DNA of 29,792 nt from CAYXXZ01 sp964469165 (GCA_964469165.1 CAYXXZ010000032.1:1-29792), one strand, 5' to 3'; numbered from the stretch's first letter, positions 14,753 to 24,116 are shown. Notes: a model not told the origin generated them from the letters alone. Program-made: numbers and translations.

Positions 14753-15991
14753 TCAACGGGGATGAAAGCGCGTTTGCAGGCCAGCAACGGTGCGAAACAC
14801 GATGGCCGGCAGGAACTCGGGCTCCTCGACGATTTCCACGCGCTCGAAGCGCTCCACCAGCGCGGTGAAGAACTCGCTGAGCTGAAGTTTGGCAAGCAGA
14901 TGTCCGATGCAATGGTGCAGTCCCGGGCCAAAGGTCAATGCACGGTCATTGCGCCTGGCGAAATCCAGCACCTCCGGATCGCTGTATTCCGAAGGATCGC
15001 GATTGCCTCCGGCAATCACCAGCATCAGAACCTGGCCCGCCTTGAGGTGACGCCCGTGCCACTCGAAATCCTCCGCCACGATTCGGGGAATACAGGTGGA
15101 CATGGCCATGTAGCGCATCAGTTCCACCGCGTAATCAACCTTGCGCTCCGGTGTTCGGTGCCAGGCCTCCCATGCGTCCGGATGCTGCGCCAGCGCTCGC
15201 ACGCCCAAGGTGAGGGAATTGCTGGTGGTGTCGTGGCCAGCGATGATCACCATGATCAAGGCGGCGAGCATCTCGTCATCGTTGAGGCGATCACCCTCCT
15301 CGCGCGCCTCCAGCAGATAGGAAATGAAATCCGCGCCGGGGTTTTCCCGCCGCTTGGCAATTTCCTCGCCGAATACCTGCAACATGTCGGTAACCACCAC
15401 TTCCAGTTGATCCAGCAGTGCCACATCCGGGCCAAGTGCCGTCAACGCCCCGGTGACCCCGTCGGCCCAGCCCTTGAGACGTGGCAGATAGGACTGGTCC
15501 ATGCCGAGCAACTTCAAAATCACCGAGCCCGGCAACATGCGGGCGATACCCTCGTGAAATTCGATCTCGCCGAGCCGTTGTGCGTTGTCGAGCAACTCCG
15601 CCACACGTTGGCGCACGAAGGGCCGCAAGCCTTCGATCAGCTTGGGATGAAAGGCCCTGATCATCAACTTGCGCAGCCGCGCATGAACTTCTCCGTCCAT
15701 ATTGGTGATGATCTGCGACATGTATTTAACAGCATTTGGCAGACGCGCCTCCAGCTCTCCCTGGGGAATCACCCGGTACAGGGACAAGGGAATGTGCGTA
15801 CTGGACAGCGGCAGGTGCCCGGCGAAGCCTTCCGTCACCTCGGCATGGCCGGTGATCAGCCAGCACTGCGACTGCTCACTCCAGTAAACTGGATCGGCAT
15901 CTCGCAACTGATTGATTTCGGACAATGTTTTGTCGCCCTGCAAGGCGAGCGTGGAAAAATTGATGTCGTGGCCGACAGCGTGGGTTTGCAT
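14753..15991 (-). CDS. Cytochrome P450 monooxygenase, soluble bacterial class
   Basis: This 412-residue protein is a soluble P450 that inserts one oxygen atom into its substrate with electrons from a ferredoxin system. Motifs are the I-helix AGHDTT (251-256, with the O2-activating Asp/Thr), ExxR at Glu290-Arg293 and the haem loop FGPGLHHCIGH with ligand Cys361. There is no signal or membrane segment. I chose the ATG at 15991 because GGAGGAGG lies directly upstream; an in-frame ATG seven codons earlier would put that site inside the gene. It follows the Rieske gene by 122 bases. No ferredoxin or ferredoxin reductase gene is in the window. The general layout resembles CYP families acting on terpenoid or steroid substrates; the family is not assigned. 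Confidence 0.95.
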   Translation of the reverse strand: MQTHAVGHDINFSTLALQGDKTLSEINQLRDADPVYWSEQSQCWLITGHAEVTEGFAGHLPLSSTHIPLSLYRVIPQGELEARLPNAVKYMSQIITNMDGEVHARLRKLMIRAFHPKLIEGLRPFVRQRVAELLDNAQRLGEIEFHEGIARMLPGSVILKLLGMDQSYLPRLKGWADGVTGALTALGPDVALLDQLEVVVTDMLQVFGEEIAKRRENPGADFISYLLEAREEGDRLNDDEMLAALIMVIIAGHDTTSNSLTLGVRALAQHPDAWEAWHRTPERKVDYAVELMRYMAMSTCIPRIVAEDFEWHGRHLKAGQVLMLVIAGGNRDPSEYSDPEVLDFARRNDRALTFGPGLHHCIGHLLAKLQLSEFFTALVERFERVEIVEEPEFLPAIVFRTVAGLQTRFHPR

Positions 15992-16113
15992 AGCCTCCTC
16001 CTGGATCTGCATATCTTATGAATATCCACATTGTATACAGATATGAGGCTTAAGTTCTCGTACACAGCTCCGCCGAATGAGATATCGCGCTTTCACCGTG
16101 GGCAGTGAGGTGA

Positions 16114-17310
16114 TTAAGGCGGTTTTTCCGCAATGGGTGCGGCAAACAAGCCATCGGGATCCAGCCCCACGGCCTCGCGCACCCCTTTGTGAAAATGCAC
16201 CAGGGCCTTTTCCGCATGGCCGAACAGATGCGATGCCTCGGCTCCCGACAGAATCGACCGGGTAACCTGCTGCCCCATCAGGTAGTCCTCCGTCGGCACG
16301 AAGTCCATATTGAGCTGAAAATATTGTTTTCCCTTTTCCCGGTGCTCCTCGGTCAACATGGGCCTGCGCCCATACAGGCTGAAGCGGGTTTTCTGCTCGG
16401 CAATCGTTCTGCCGGGATAGATCTCGAAATACTGTACCCACAGATATCCATAGACAATAAAGATATTGGGGAATATATGGTACACAAAGCTCAGATACTT
16501 GTGTCCGTTCTGCTCTGTGGGCGGCTGAGCGGGAAATTCCCTTATCGACCGTTGCGCAAACAGCATTCTCTGATGGCGCCCATACGACTCCACCATTTCC
16601 CAGCCCGAAAGAGCCAGGCCACCGATGGTATTTTTATGCAGGGATTCGACGTGGTAGTTTTCAAAGAAGGTATCCGCCTGCACTTTCCAGTTGGAGGGCG
16701 TGTCGATGACAGTACTATCGACGAAATGTAACCGGGAAAAGTCCCAGGTAGACAGCTCCGCCGCCAAATCCGCTCCCAGATGCGCATCGACAGAAATATG
16801 TTCTCCAGGAGCCAGTCTCACGAATATCATGCCGTGGCGCTCCTCACAGGGTAATTCGATCAGGCCTCTGGTACTTTTATCGAACTGCCCAAAAAGATAT
16901 TCCTTTTCGACACTCTTCAACGTGCCGTCCATTCCATAAACCCAGCCGTGATACGGGCAGGTCAGGTTGCGATGCTTTTTACGGCAATCCGCGCTGTCCA
17001 CCAGGCGCGCGCCACGGTGGCGACACATGTTCGCAAAAGCCTTGACAGTATTGGCCGCGGTGCGCACCAGAAGGACGGGGGTATCGAGAAAATCGTTGGT
17101 CTTGATGCTGCCAACTTCCGGCAGGTCCACGGAAAACCCCATCATGAGCGGCGTCTCATGAAAAAACCGCCGCTCTGCCTCGAACTGCTTCTGGCTCCGG
17201 TAGTGCTCGAGATCGATTTCAAGCGGTGCCCGCTGCTCGGGGCTGGTTTCCCTTTTTTCATGCCGGGCGACCATTTGCTCGGCAAGGCCGTTGATGACGT
17301 CTAATCTCAT
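16114..17310 (-). CDS. Rieske non-haem iron oxygenase, alpha subunit (first)
   Basis: This 398-residue oxygenase carries an N-terminal Rieske [2Fe-2S] domain with Cys96-x-His98 and Cys118-x2-His121 (CRHRGARL...CPYHGW). Its catalytic domain has the mononuclear-iron motif Glu217-x2-His220-x4-His225 (ENYHVESLH) and a likely third ligand Asp342 (PTEDYL). The bridging residue is Glu rather than the Asp of naphthalene dioxygenase. Such enzymes hydroxylate, dihydroxylate or demethylate ring compounds. No beta subunit or reductase is nearby, so a homo-oligomeric enzyme fed by a distant reductase is likely. The start at 17310 has GAGG upstream; the frame stays open for 23 more codons. It lies between the APH-type kinase and P450 genes. 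Confidence 0.93.
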   Translation of the reverse strand: MRLDVINGLAEQMVARHEKRETSPEQRAPLEIDLEHYRSQKQFEAERRFFHETPLMMGFSVDLPEVGSIKTNDFLDTPVLLVRTAANTVKAFANMCRHRGARLVDSADCRKKHRNLTCPYHGWVYGMDGTLKSVEKEYLFGQFDKSTRGLIELPCEERHGMIFVRLAPGEHISVDAHLGADLAAELSTWDFSRLHFVDSTVIDTPSNWKVQADTFFENYHVESLHKNTIGGLALSGWEMVESYGRHQRMLFAQRSIREFPAQPPTEQNGHKYLSFVYHIFPNIFIVYGYLWVQYFEIYPGRTIAEQKTRFSLYGRRPMLTEEHREKGKQYFQLNMDFVPTEDYLMGQQVTRSILSGAEASHLFGHAEKALVHFHKGVREAVGLDPDGLFAAPIAEKPP

Positions 17311-17448
17311 CTGTTCTGCCTCATTATTCTCTTGACGTTGCACTGACAGTACCGTCCCATGCATTCCCATGCATGACACAAACAGCCAGGATACTATCTC
17401 TGATTTATACGCTCAGTTTGGGACCTCTTGCTCGACTGAAGCACATGT

Positions 17449-18504
17449 TCACATAGTGTCCATCCAATCCCGAATGATGTCATCCAACACCGACCCGGTA
17501 AAGCCCGGTGGTGCCTTTGGCGCATCCGTGCTCTGAGACTGCACCTGTGCGATCCGTGCCGTCAATCCTGCGGCAAAGCAGGCCGTAAAGAGCTCATACC
17601 AACGCACGTCCGCACTACTCAAACCGCTGTGTTCTTCCCATAGAGCAAGGGTTTCCTCACGATTGCCCATCCCCTCCAAGCGGGGATGCCCCCACACGTC
17701 ATTGAGTTTCTCCGATAAGCACCATCTGCCCAGATCGAATAATGGACCACCCAGCGAGACATCTTCCCAATCCAGAACTGCGCAGCAGGTAACCCCATCG
17801 AACATCATGTTCCCATAACGTGCATCTCCCCAGGTAATCCCTTGCGGCCGGTTGGCGGGCAAGTTGGTCAGCAGCCAGTCCCAGGCGCCATCGACTGTCG
17901 GGTTCGCCATCCCGTCGGTCGCCCACAGGTAATTCTCCCGTTGATTGCTGACATGCTGACCAAAATCATCTGTGTCACCCGGGTCAAACCGAAGGGAACC
18001 AAGCTCACTTACCGGCACTGTGTGAAGTTTCGCCAAGGTTGAAACAGCGCTCTCCCACAGCGCCTTGCGTTCCTCTCTGTCCAAGTCGACCACCCAACCC
18101 ACCTGACGATAACCCGGCCTGTCCGAAGGTACCCGCCCCTCGATTTTACGCATTGCATAGAATGAAGCCCCCAGAAGCTGTTCATCCTTTTCGATCCACA
18201 ACACCTCGGGAACGGGAACATCACCGCGTTTCCCCAGGATGGACTGGATCTCAAATTCCCGAAAAAGATTGGAGGATCTCCGTTTGCGAAATCGGACCGG
18301 ATCGAAACGCACCATTACAGGTGCGTGATGCGACACACCCTCGGCCCGCCAGCCCAACATTACATCCAGGAGCTCATGCGAGCCCCCCGCCAGTCTGTCG
18401 ATCTTCTCCACTCTGACATCTTTTGCCTCAGGCATCTGACGTGCAAACCAGTCTTCCAGTACAGCTCTTGTGCTTTGCAGGCCTTCCTCAAAAAAATCAC
18501 TCAT
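17449..18504 (-). CDS. APH-family small-molecule kinase (ACAD10/11 or LvaA type)
   Basis: This 351-residue protein belongs to the aminoglycoside-phosphotransferase/choline-kinase fold. The kinase motifs are WGDARYGN (225-232; catalytic Asp227, Asn232) and the metal-binding LDWEDVSLGGPLFDLG (Asp245). In most relatives the first motif is HGD; here His is Trp. The LDWE...G.P..DLG form is typical of the subgroup found with acyl-CoA dehydrogenases, such as the kinase domain of ACAD10/ACAD11 and LvaA, which phosphorylate hydroxyacyl-CoAs, rather than antibiotic resistance enzymes. It sits between a CrtC-like gene and a Rieske oxygenase gene, with two acyl-CoA dehydrogenase genes in the same run. 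GAGGAG lies 7 bases before the ATG. Role inferred: activating a hydroxylated CoA intermediate for elimination. Confidence 0.85.
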   Translation of the reverse strand: MSDFFEEGLQSTRAVLEDWFARQMPEAKDVRVEKIDRLAGGSHELLDVMLGWRAEGVSHHAPVMVRFDPVRFRKRRSSNLFREFEIQSILGKRGDVPVPEVLWIEKDEQLLGASFYAMRKIEGRVPSDRPGYRQVGWVVDLDREERKALWESAVSTLAKLHTVPVSELGSLRFDPGDTDDFGQHVSNQRENYLWATDGMANPTVDGAWDWLLTNLPANRPQGITWGDARYGNMMFDGVTCCAVLDWEDVSLGGPLFDLGRWCLSEKLNDVWGHPRLEGMGNREETLALWEEHSGLSSADVRWYELFTACFAAGLTARIAQVQSQSTDAPKAPPGFTGSVLDDIIRDWMDTM

Positions 18505-18585
18505 TCATGTTCTCCTCAACAAACATACACTCAATCACGGCACCTGCGAAAAATACGGTATTATTCGGGTATTCGTCCGAAATGT

Positions 18586-19503
18586 TTACGTTCCATTAAA
18601 TCCGGGGTTATCGATATATCTATTTTCAATCCAGTTTCTGTGTTCCTCTGTCATGCCCCTGAGATCCACGACGAACCCGACGCCCTGCCTGCCTCCACAC
18701 TCGTAGATAAAATTACCCTGAATGCTGACTTTGCCGTCACGATTTTCCTGGATATCGTTGTCCAGAGATGTGCCACTAAGGAGATAACCTCGCGCATCCA
18801 CCGTCCACAACCTCGCGGCAATGTCTGAAATGTTCAATGCATCTCCAGCCATGCCCGCAACCAGCTCAGCATGAGCTATCTCATGATGGACACCATTGTC
18901 GATCACCAGTCCATGCACCTGTCTGTCATTGGCGTAAGTCATCTCAAAAATACGAAAAATAAGATCCGCCCCAAAAATAGCCGTCACAAGACGACAGGCC
19001 ACAAGGCTCCCCAGATTACGCGACCCCCAGGATCTGTCCTGGAACGCCAGCCCTTTCAAGGGGATTATTCTGCCGTCGATCGCCGCAGTGCCTGTTACCT
19101 CTCCGAAGCTTTCCCAATGGGATGGCGCCTCCCTATGCCCTCTGAAAAAGGGACCGACAAAGGCCTCCATCACAAGGTTCACCCGTGCACGACCGTGCTC
19201 GATAGTCACAGCATGTTTTTTTAACGGTTCGAGGGATTCGATCTGAATGGAACCCAGATCGAGCCGGGTAAAATCTCCATCCGGCATTGGCATGGTAAGA
19301 TCCACATGCCTTCCCAGAATATGCCCCGCCTGTGAAATGTAACTATTGACATCTGTGATGCCGCTAACTCTTTGCATTCCAAAATGGTGCCAACCGGCAA
19401 TACGGGATACCGGGTCCAACCACGTCAGGGCCCAACTCTCTTGAAAACCGACATCCGATTCATCCTCCGGATAATGGTTAGCATCGTGACTTGCATCTAT
19501 CAT
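18586..19503 (-). CDS. CrtC/AttH-like lipocalin-fold protein (DUF7064-type)
   Basis: This 305-residue protein resembles the carotenoid 1,2-hydratase-like (CrtC/AttH, DUF7064/7065) group that accompanies many sterol, terpene and aromatic degradation clusters. The recognisable motif is GLAFQDRSWGSRN (151-163), the family's (D/H)-SWG-R signature. An early segment, ESWALTWLDPVSRIAGWHHFG (22-42), matches its N-terminal half. No signal peptide or membrane segment is seen. I chose the ATG at 19503 (AAGGTG upstream); TTG at 19509 is a poor alternative. It lies 76 bases after the TonB receptor gene and 81 before the kinase gene, so co-transcription is likely. The biochemical role of these proteins is not established; hydration of, or binding to, a hydrophobic intermediate is a guess. 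Confidence 0.7.
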   Translation of the reverse strand: MIDASHDANHYPEDESDVGFQESWALTWLDPVSRIAGWHHFGMQRVSGITDVNSYISQAGHILGRHVDLTMPMPDGDFTRLDLGSIQIESLEPLKKHAVTIEHGRARVNLVMEAFVGPFFRGHREAPSHWESFGEVTGTAAIDGRIIPLKGLAFQDRSWGSRNLGSLVACRLVTAIFGADLIFRIFEMTYANDRQVHGLVIDNGVHHEIAHAELVAGMAGDALNISDIAARLWTVDARGYLLSGTSLDNDIQENRDGKVSIQGNFIYECGGRQGVGFVVDLRGMTEEHRNWIENRYIDNPGFNGT

Positions 19504-19579
19504 TAACAATCACCTTCTGTTCTGTGTATTGCGACAGTCATCGCTATTCGTGTTCTCATCGGAATATGTATAGCAATTT

Positions 19580-21949
19580 TCAGAAATTCCAGTTCACTTG
19601 CACAGCAACAGAACTCGGCCTATCCACTATCGCCGACGCCGTGCCGAAGGAGCTCGCCGTATAGTTCAGATAGGACGCTGTTTGCTTGTCAAAAATATTC
19701 TTGCCTATCAACGCCAACTCCCAGCGCTCGTCCAGGGAACCGAGCGCAAGACGCAGATCGGTCTTGCCATATCCCGGTTGCCATACGTGATCGCCCTGGC
19801 TGGCCTGCATGTAGAACCCGCTCGTGAAATAGAGCAGCGCCTGGGCGCTGAACTGCATGGTATCGCCCACCGGCACGCTGTAGTCGAGGCCAACACTGCC
19901 CGACCAATCCGCCGCGTAAGGGCGCATCTCGCCAGACAGGTCCTGTACGCACCCCACAGGCACCACTGCTTGCTGCAAAGGATTGCAGGTGGCATTTTCA
20001 TAGCTGATGTATTCCGACTCCAACCAGGCGACGTTGGTGGTCAAGCGCCAATTGTCACTCAACAGGGCTGTTGCCTCGAATTCCACACCCTGCGCCCGCG
20101 ATTCGGCGGCATTCGCTATTTGCAGAATGGCGACACCGCCCCCGACTTGTATATTTTGCGCTTCTTGAAGATCCTCGTACTCACTGCGAAACAGTGCGAG
20201 ATTGGTGATCAGGCGGCGATCCAGCCAACTCGCCTTAAAGCCCACTTCATAAGCGTCAACGTATTCGGGCTCGAAGCGGTCATTGCCAGCATAGGAAAAG
20301 CCACCCGCTTTGAAACCTTTCGTATACGACGCGTACATCATCGCATCAAAGGAAAAGGTATATTGGATTTTGACACTCGGCATCCACTCGCCATCGTTTC
20401 TTTTCGGGTTCTCGAATGGCGCCCGGTTCATCCCTGACACCTGGGCGAGTACCGTTTGCACTGCTTCAGGGGCGGGAACGAAATTCCCTTCTGTCGGATA
20501 CAGCGGATCGGAGGTTCCCAGCAGCGTCTCGCGCTCCACCTCCTTCTCGACCCTGGTGTAGCGCAGGCCGCCGGAAAGCGTAATCTTTTCGCTCAGGTCG
20601 TAACTCAGGGAGCCGAATGCGGAATAGGTCAAGGTATCCTGATGCAATTTGTAGTTCTGAGTCACTGGCGTCGGCTGCGTGTAATAGCCCCCGGAAAACT
20701 GCCACAAGGGGGCATAGTGAATGCCAATATATGTGTCCGTATCGAGATTGCCTTTCTCGAAATAGGCCCCGACCATGTATTGCAACTTGCCGTCGGTGGT
20801 CGATTCGAGGCGTATTTCCTGGCTCAACTGCTCAAAGGTTTCGCCGGCATTCACAGGCAACCAGGATCGCGTGCCAATAGGAGATAGACCGGGATAAGGG
20901 AGGGTATCCGCTATTGTTTCGGACTCTTGGCCAAAGTAGGCGGTGGATAACGTCAAATCCGCTCCGGGCAGGCTGATACGCGCACTGACCAGTGTTTCGT
21001 CGAGATCCAGAAAGAAACGACCCGAAAAGCCGCCGTCGGAGCGGCCATTCAGATCGTCCTCGATATCCCCGAACTGGTTGAGTGAGGCAGCGCACAAACC
21101 ATGAGGAGGCAGAGGGCCAGCACCTGGCTGCAATGGCGAACCCTGTCTTGGTGGACAACCGACGATTTCATAGTTCATAAGCCCTTTATCGCGCATTCTT
21201 CCCTTGTCGTACCGAGCATAGATTTCCACGCTGTCCGAAGGTGTCCAGACAAAAGACACACGCCCCTGCTGATTGTCGAGATTCGGGCCATCGCCATCAC
21301 GATCATTGTCGCTGTAACCATCCATACCGTAGTAACGGCCCGCCAGGCGCACACTGAAATTATCGGACAACGGTTGTGTCACTGCGCCCTCCAGCTTGCG
21401 TTCCCCATCGTTTGGTGAATACAGCGCCGATATATTGCCTTCTGGTACATCACCCGGGCGGCGGCTCGTGATGCTGAGTGCTCCGGCAATGGCGTTCGCG
21501 CCAAAAAACAGCGTCTGCGGCCCCTTTAGAACTTCCACCCTTTCGGTATCGAACATGGCAATGCGCGATGACCAGGCACGGCTTCGATAAACACCGTCGA
21601 CGAAGGTGGCCACCGACTGTTCAAAACCACCATTGAATCCCGAGCCGGTACCGCGAATATGCAACTGATCTGCCGACGATCCTCCGACGATCTTCAGGTT
21701 CGGTTGACGGGCGCTCAAGTCCGCCAGAGAGTAGATGGCTTGTTTGTCCAACGTCTCCCCCGTTACGATGGACACGGAGACGGGAACGTCTTGAAGGCGC
21801 TCGGCTCTCCTCTGGGCGGTTACGATAATTTCATCGATTCCCTGCAACCCCTGTTGTGAACTTTGCTGGGCAATAACGTCGGCGGCGTTGGCAACCATCA
21901 GCATGGCTGTCGACAGCAACATTGTGAGCATTTTCCTTTCTAGCTTCAT
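19580..21949 (-). CDS. TonB-dependent outer-membrane receptor (second)
   Basis: This 789-residue TonB-dependent receptor has a signal peptide (about 1-27, MLMVANAADVIAQ). A TonB-box/plug start follows (IDEIIVTAQRRAERLQDVPV), with plug motifs VEVLKGPQTLFFGANAIAGA and LSITSRRPGD, a long barrel and a terminal Phe (VQVNWNF). The PQTLFFGANAIAG variant differs from the GTLFGRNATGG of the receptor at 201, so the two probably recognise different ligands. GAGGAAAG precedes the ATG. It lies 87 bases after the acyl-CoA dehydrogenase gene (22037) and 76 before the CrtC-like gene, in one orientation, so import and breakdown are probably co-regulated. Ligand unknown; hydrophobic or polycyclic by context. 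Confidence 0.93.
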   Translation of the reverse strand: MKLERKMLTMLLSTAMLMVANAADVIAQQSSQQGLQGIDEIIVTAQRRAERLQDVPVSVSIVTGETLDKQAIYSLADLSARQPNLKIVGGSSADQLHIRGTGSGFNGGFEQSVATFVDGVYRSRAWSSRIAMFDTERVEVLKGPQTLFFGANAIAGALSITSRRPGDVPEGNISALYSPNDGERKLEGAVTQPLSDNFSVRLAGRYYGMDGYSDNDRDGDGPNLDNQQGRVSFVWTPSDSVEIYARYDKGRMRDKGLMNYEIVGCPPRQGSPLQPGAGPLPPHGLCAASLNQFGDIEDDLNGRSDGGFSGRFFLDLDETLVSARISLPGADLTLSTAYFGQESETIADTLPYPGLSPIGTRSWLPVNAGETFEQLSQEIRLESTTDGKLQYMVGAYFEKGNLDTDTYIGIHYAPLWQFSGGYYTQPTPVTQNYKLHQDTLTYSAFGSLSYDLSEKITLSGGLRYTRVEKEVERETLLGTSDPLYPTEGNFVPAPEAVQTVLAQVSGMNRAPFENPKRNDGEWMPSVKIQYTFSFDAMMYASYTKGFKAGGFSYAGNDRFEPEYVDAYEVGFKASWLDRRLITNLALFRSEYEDLQEAQNIQVGGGVAILQIANAAESRAQGVEFEATALLSDNWRLTTNVAWLESEYISYENATCNPLQQAVVPVGCVQDLSGEMRPYAADWSGSVGLDYSVPVGDTMQFSAQALLYFTSGFYMQASQGDHVWQPGYGKTDLRLALGSLDERWELALIGKNIFDKQTASYLNYTASSFGTASAIVDRPSSVAVQVNWNF

Positions 21950-22036
21950 AGAACTTTCCTCGAGTGTTATTTTCTAGTTGTAAAAATGGGTTATTCCGGA
22001 AGACGTCTTACGAATACTTCCTTGCCAATACCTGTG

Positions 22037-23173
22037 CTATAGGAGATATTTTCTGCCAATCAATGACTTCATCAGCTCCGTCGCTCCGGCATACACCCTT
22101 TGCGGCCGCGCTCCTGTGTACATACGGGAAATGGGGTTATCATCAACGAAGCCGCTGCCACCCCAAAGCTGAATGCAGGCGTCCAATACTCTGCCCTCCA
22201 TTTCCGGCAGCCATATCTTGACCATTGCGCCATCATCGTCGTTGAATGTTCCCTCTCTAAATTTCATCACCAACGCGTCAAGAAAATGGCGGCTGACGGC
22301 AAGCTCCGTCTCTATCTGCGCCAAGGTAAATTGAGTGTTCTGAAAATCGATAAGGCGTTGGCCGAACATCCTGCGCTCGCGGCAATAAGCCAAGGTGGTC
22401 TCGAATGCCGCCGTCGCTGTACCCAGTGAGCGGGCGGCAATCTGCATGCGATCCAGCGCCATGGCATGCTGGAACATGGCGAGAGCTTCACCCTCCCGCC
22501 CCAGCAGATTGGCTGCAGGAACGCGGACATCGGTCATGGTCACTTCCGCGGTATCACCGCCCTTGAAGCCCATGGTCACGACCCGGCGCCGCGACAACCC
22601 CTCCGCGGAGCCTGGCACGATAATCATGCTCATGCCTCGGCCCTTCTTCGCCGGATTTGTCTTCACTACCATGTAAAACAAATCCGCCAGCATGCCGTTC
22701 ATCACCAGGCTCTTGCAGCCATTGAGCACGTAATGATCGTCATCACGTTGCGCGCTTGCCGATATCGCAGCGGCATCGCTGCCCGCATGGGACTCTGTCA
22801 GCGCCATGGCCTGAATGACCTCCCCTTTCAATATCCCCGGAAACCAACTGCGCTTTTGCTCCTCCGTGCCATGATTGAGAAGAAAGCCAGTACCCAGGTC
22901 ACCGCTCAGGGTTGCTCCGATAGTCGCGCCACCGATCCAGCGTCCGGTTTCCTCGGACAGCACGACTGCCGCGACCGGATCTGCACCTGGTCCACCGTAT
23001 TCTTTAGGGATGACGCTTCCAAGAACCCCCGCACTCCCGGCTGCGCGCCAGAAATCGCGGTCGATTCCCGTTGTTTCCAGAATGGGGAGTCTCTCATCGC
23101 CGTAACCAGCAAAAAATTTTCCTACTTTCTTTCGATAAAGCTCCAGCGCCTCACCATAGATTGACATTCTCAT
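22037..23173 (-). CDS. Acyl-CoA dehydrogenase with Asp at the catalytic-base position (second)
   Basis: This 378-residue acyl-CoA dehydrogenase heads the long minus-strand run. It shows IPKEYGGPGAD (55-65), ALTESHAGSDAA (124-135), NGCKSLVMNG (151-160), DFQNTQFTLAQIETEL and QLWGGSGFVDDNP. As in the dehydrogenases at 13405 and 28574, the MCAD-type Glu is replaced (Ala362, YAGATELM) and the IVD/LCAD position is Asp241 (LDRMQ). Start: ATG at 23173 with AGGA 7 bases upstream; a TTG one codon earlier is unlikely. It is divergent from the TetR gene at 23469, so that regulator probably controls the run. Substrate unknown. Confidence 0.92.
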   Translation of the reverse strand: MRMSIYGEALELYRKKVGKFFAGYGDERLPILETTGIDRDFWRAAGSAGVLGSVIPKEYGGPGADPVAAVVLSEETGRWIGGATIGATLSGDLGTGFLLNHGTEEQKRSWFPGILKGEVIQAMALTESHAGSDAAAISASAQRDDDHYVLNGCKSLVMNGMLADLFYMVVKTNPAKKGRGMSMIIVPGSAEGLSRRRVVTMGFKGGDTAEVTMTDVRVPAANLLGREGEALAMFQHAMALDRMQIAARSLGTATAAFETTLAYCRERRMFGQRLIDFQNTQFTLAQIETELAVSRHFLDALVMKFREGTFNDDDGAMVKIWLPEMEGRVLDACIQLWGGSGFVDDNPISRMYTGARPQRVYAGATELMKSLIGRKYLL

Positions 23174-23418
23174 CAAATCATCCTAGCCAGACAGGCAACA
23201 CAACGATAAAGATACGAGTCATTCAAATCAGGACAGAAACTGCGATATCGGAAAGACAAGACTGGTATTGTCATTTCATAACACCTCGATGAACCCGAAC
23301 TTTCTGCCGATGAACAAGCGATAAAATCTTCTTCTTATAACGACCTGTGATGGAAACTGAGGAGCTCTCCCCTCGCTTTCTCACTCGCTTTTTCAGGACT
23401 TTACAGCCCCATTTAGTT

Positions 23419-23457
23419 AGATTAAAGTCGTGTTAGAGTTATGTTTTGGTCACATTT
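23419..23457 (+). promoter_or_regulatory. Conserved upstream box of TetR gene 1 (tandem half-sites)
   Basis: This 39-base box ends 11 bases before the TetR start at 23469. It matches the box at 25626-25664 upstream of the TetR paralog at 31 of 39 positions with no gap. Two direct half-sites fit TTWWRGTCRYRTT: TTAAAGTCGTGTT and TTTTGGTCACATT, 22 bp apart. Autoregulation of the paralogous TetR genes is the natural explanation. The rest of the 23174-23468 intergenic region shows no gene and should hold the divergent promoters. Confidence 0.65.
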
Positions 23458-23468
23458 CTGGAAACCTT

Positions 23469-24116
23469 ATGTCTCTTAAAACAAAGAAGGCGGAAACCGG
23501 GTCGGATGCAAGAAGATCGCCACGTCAGCAGCGGGCAAAAATGACGGCGGAAAGTATTAAAATGGCCACTCTGGACATCGCGTCAAAGAAAGGATTTTCC
23601 GACATCACCATAGCCGAGATCACGGAAAGGGCGGGTGTAAGTAAAGGTTCTTTTTATCAGTATTATTCCAATCGTGACGCGATCTATCTGTCACTTTATG
23701 AGGACGCCAGCGCCACATGGACTGCGGCGATGAAAGACCTTTACGTCCGCATTCTTGATCTTCCCGTCAAGGACGGTGTGAGCCTGGTCCTTCGCTGCCA
23801 GCTGGAGCTTGCACGAAGCAACAGGCTGGTGTTGCTGGTTATGCCCATTGAAGTCCCCGAACTTGACCTTGCACGTCACCCCATTACTTACGGGAACCTT
23901 ACTGCCCGCTTCGTCCGCGGTTACATAGAAGAAGTATGCCCCCATTTATCGAAACAGGAAGCTCTTCACAAGGCCTTTTTCATTCACAAAATTGCCAAAT
24001 CCTGCATTTACGGATTTGTCAATGAAATACCCGAAAATATGTCCGACAAATTTTTCATCGACACCCTATCAACGATCATCGCGAACCACCTGACAGAAGA
24101 CACAGGTAATGCCTGA
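23469..24116 (+). CDS. TetR-family transcriptional regulator (first paralog)
   Basis: This 215-residue TetR repressor has an N-terminal helix-turn-helix at about 44-68 (FSDITIAEITERAGVSKGSFYQYY), followed by RDAIYLSLYED. The C-terminal ligand-binding domain contains MKDLYVRILDLP, LLVMP and IAKSCIYGFV. It aligns without gaps, from about residue 17 to near the end, with the TetR protein at 25675-26319, so the two are clear paralogs. I chose the ATG (MSLKTKK) for its match to the paralog's start; the ribosome site (TGGAAA) is weak. It is divergent from the acyl-CoA dehydrogenase/TonB receptor run, so it probably represses that run and itself; the ligand may be a pathway CoA ester or the substrate. 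Confidence 0.9.
   Translation: MSLKTKKAETGSDARRSPRQQRAKMTAESIKMATLDIASKKGFSDITIAEITERAGVSKGSFYQYYSNRDAIYLSLYEDASATWTAAMKDLYVRILDLPVKDGVSLVLRCQLELARSNRLVLLVMPIEVPELDLARHPITYGNLTARFVRGYIEEVCPHLSKQEALHKAFFIHKIAKSCIYGFVNEIPENMSDKFFIDTLSTIIANHLTEDTGNA

Noticed and set aside
14762..16021. Plus-strand open frame of 419 codons opposite the P450 gene
   Set aside because: The minus strand has all P450 motifs and a strong ribosome site; the plus frame is an antisense shadow.
17449..18504. Aminoglycoside resistance gene
   Set aside because: The APH fold is shared, but the LDWE...G.P..DLG motif and the gene neighbours point to the ACAD10/11-LvaA type of kinase, not antibiotic resistance.
23200..23330. 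CGATAAA half-sites in the TetR/acyl-CoA dehydrogenase promoter region resembling the dyad at 2485
   Set aside because: Only isolated A/T-rich half-sites are present; no dyad forms, so chance is likely.
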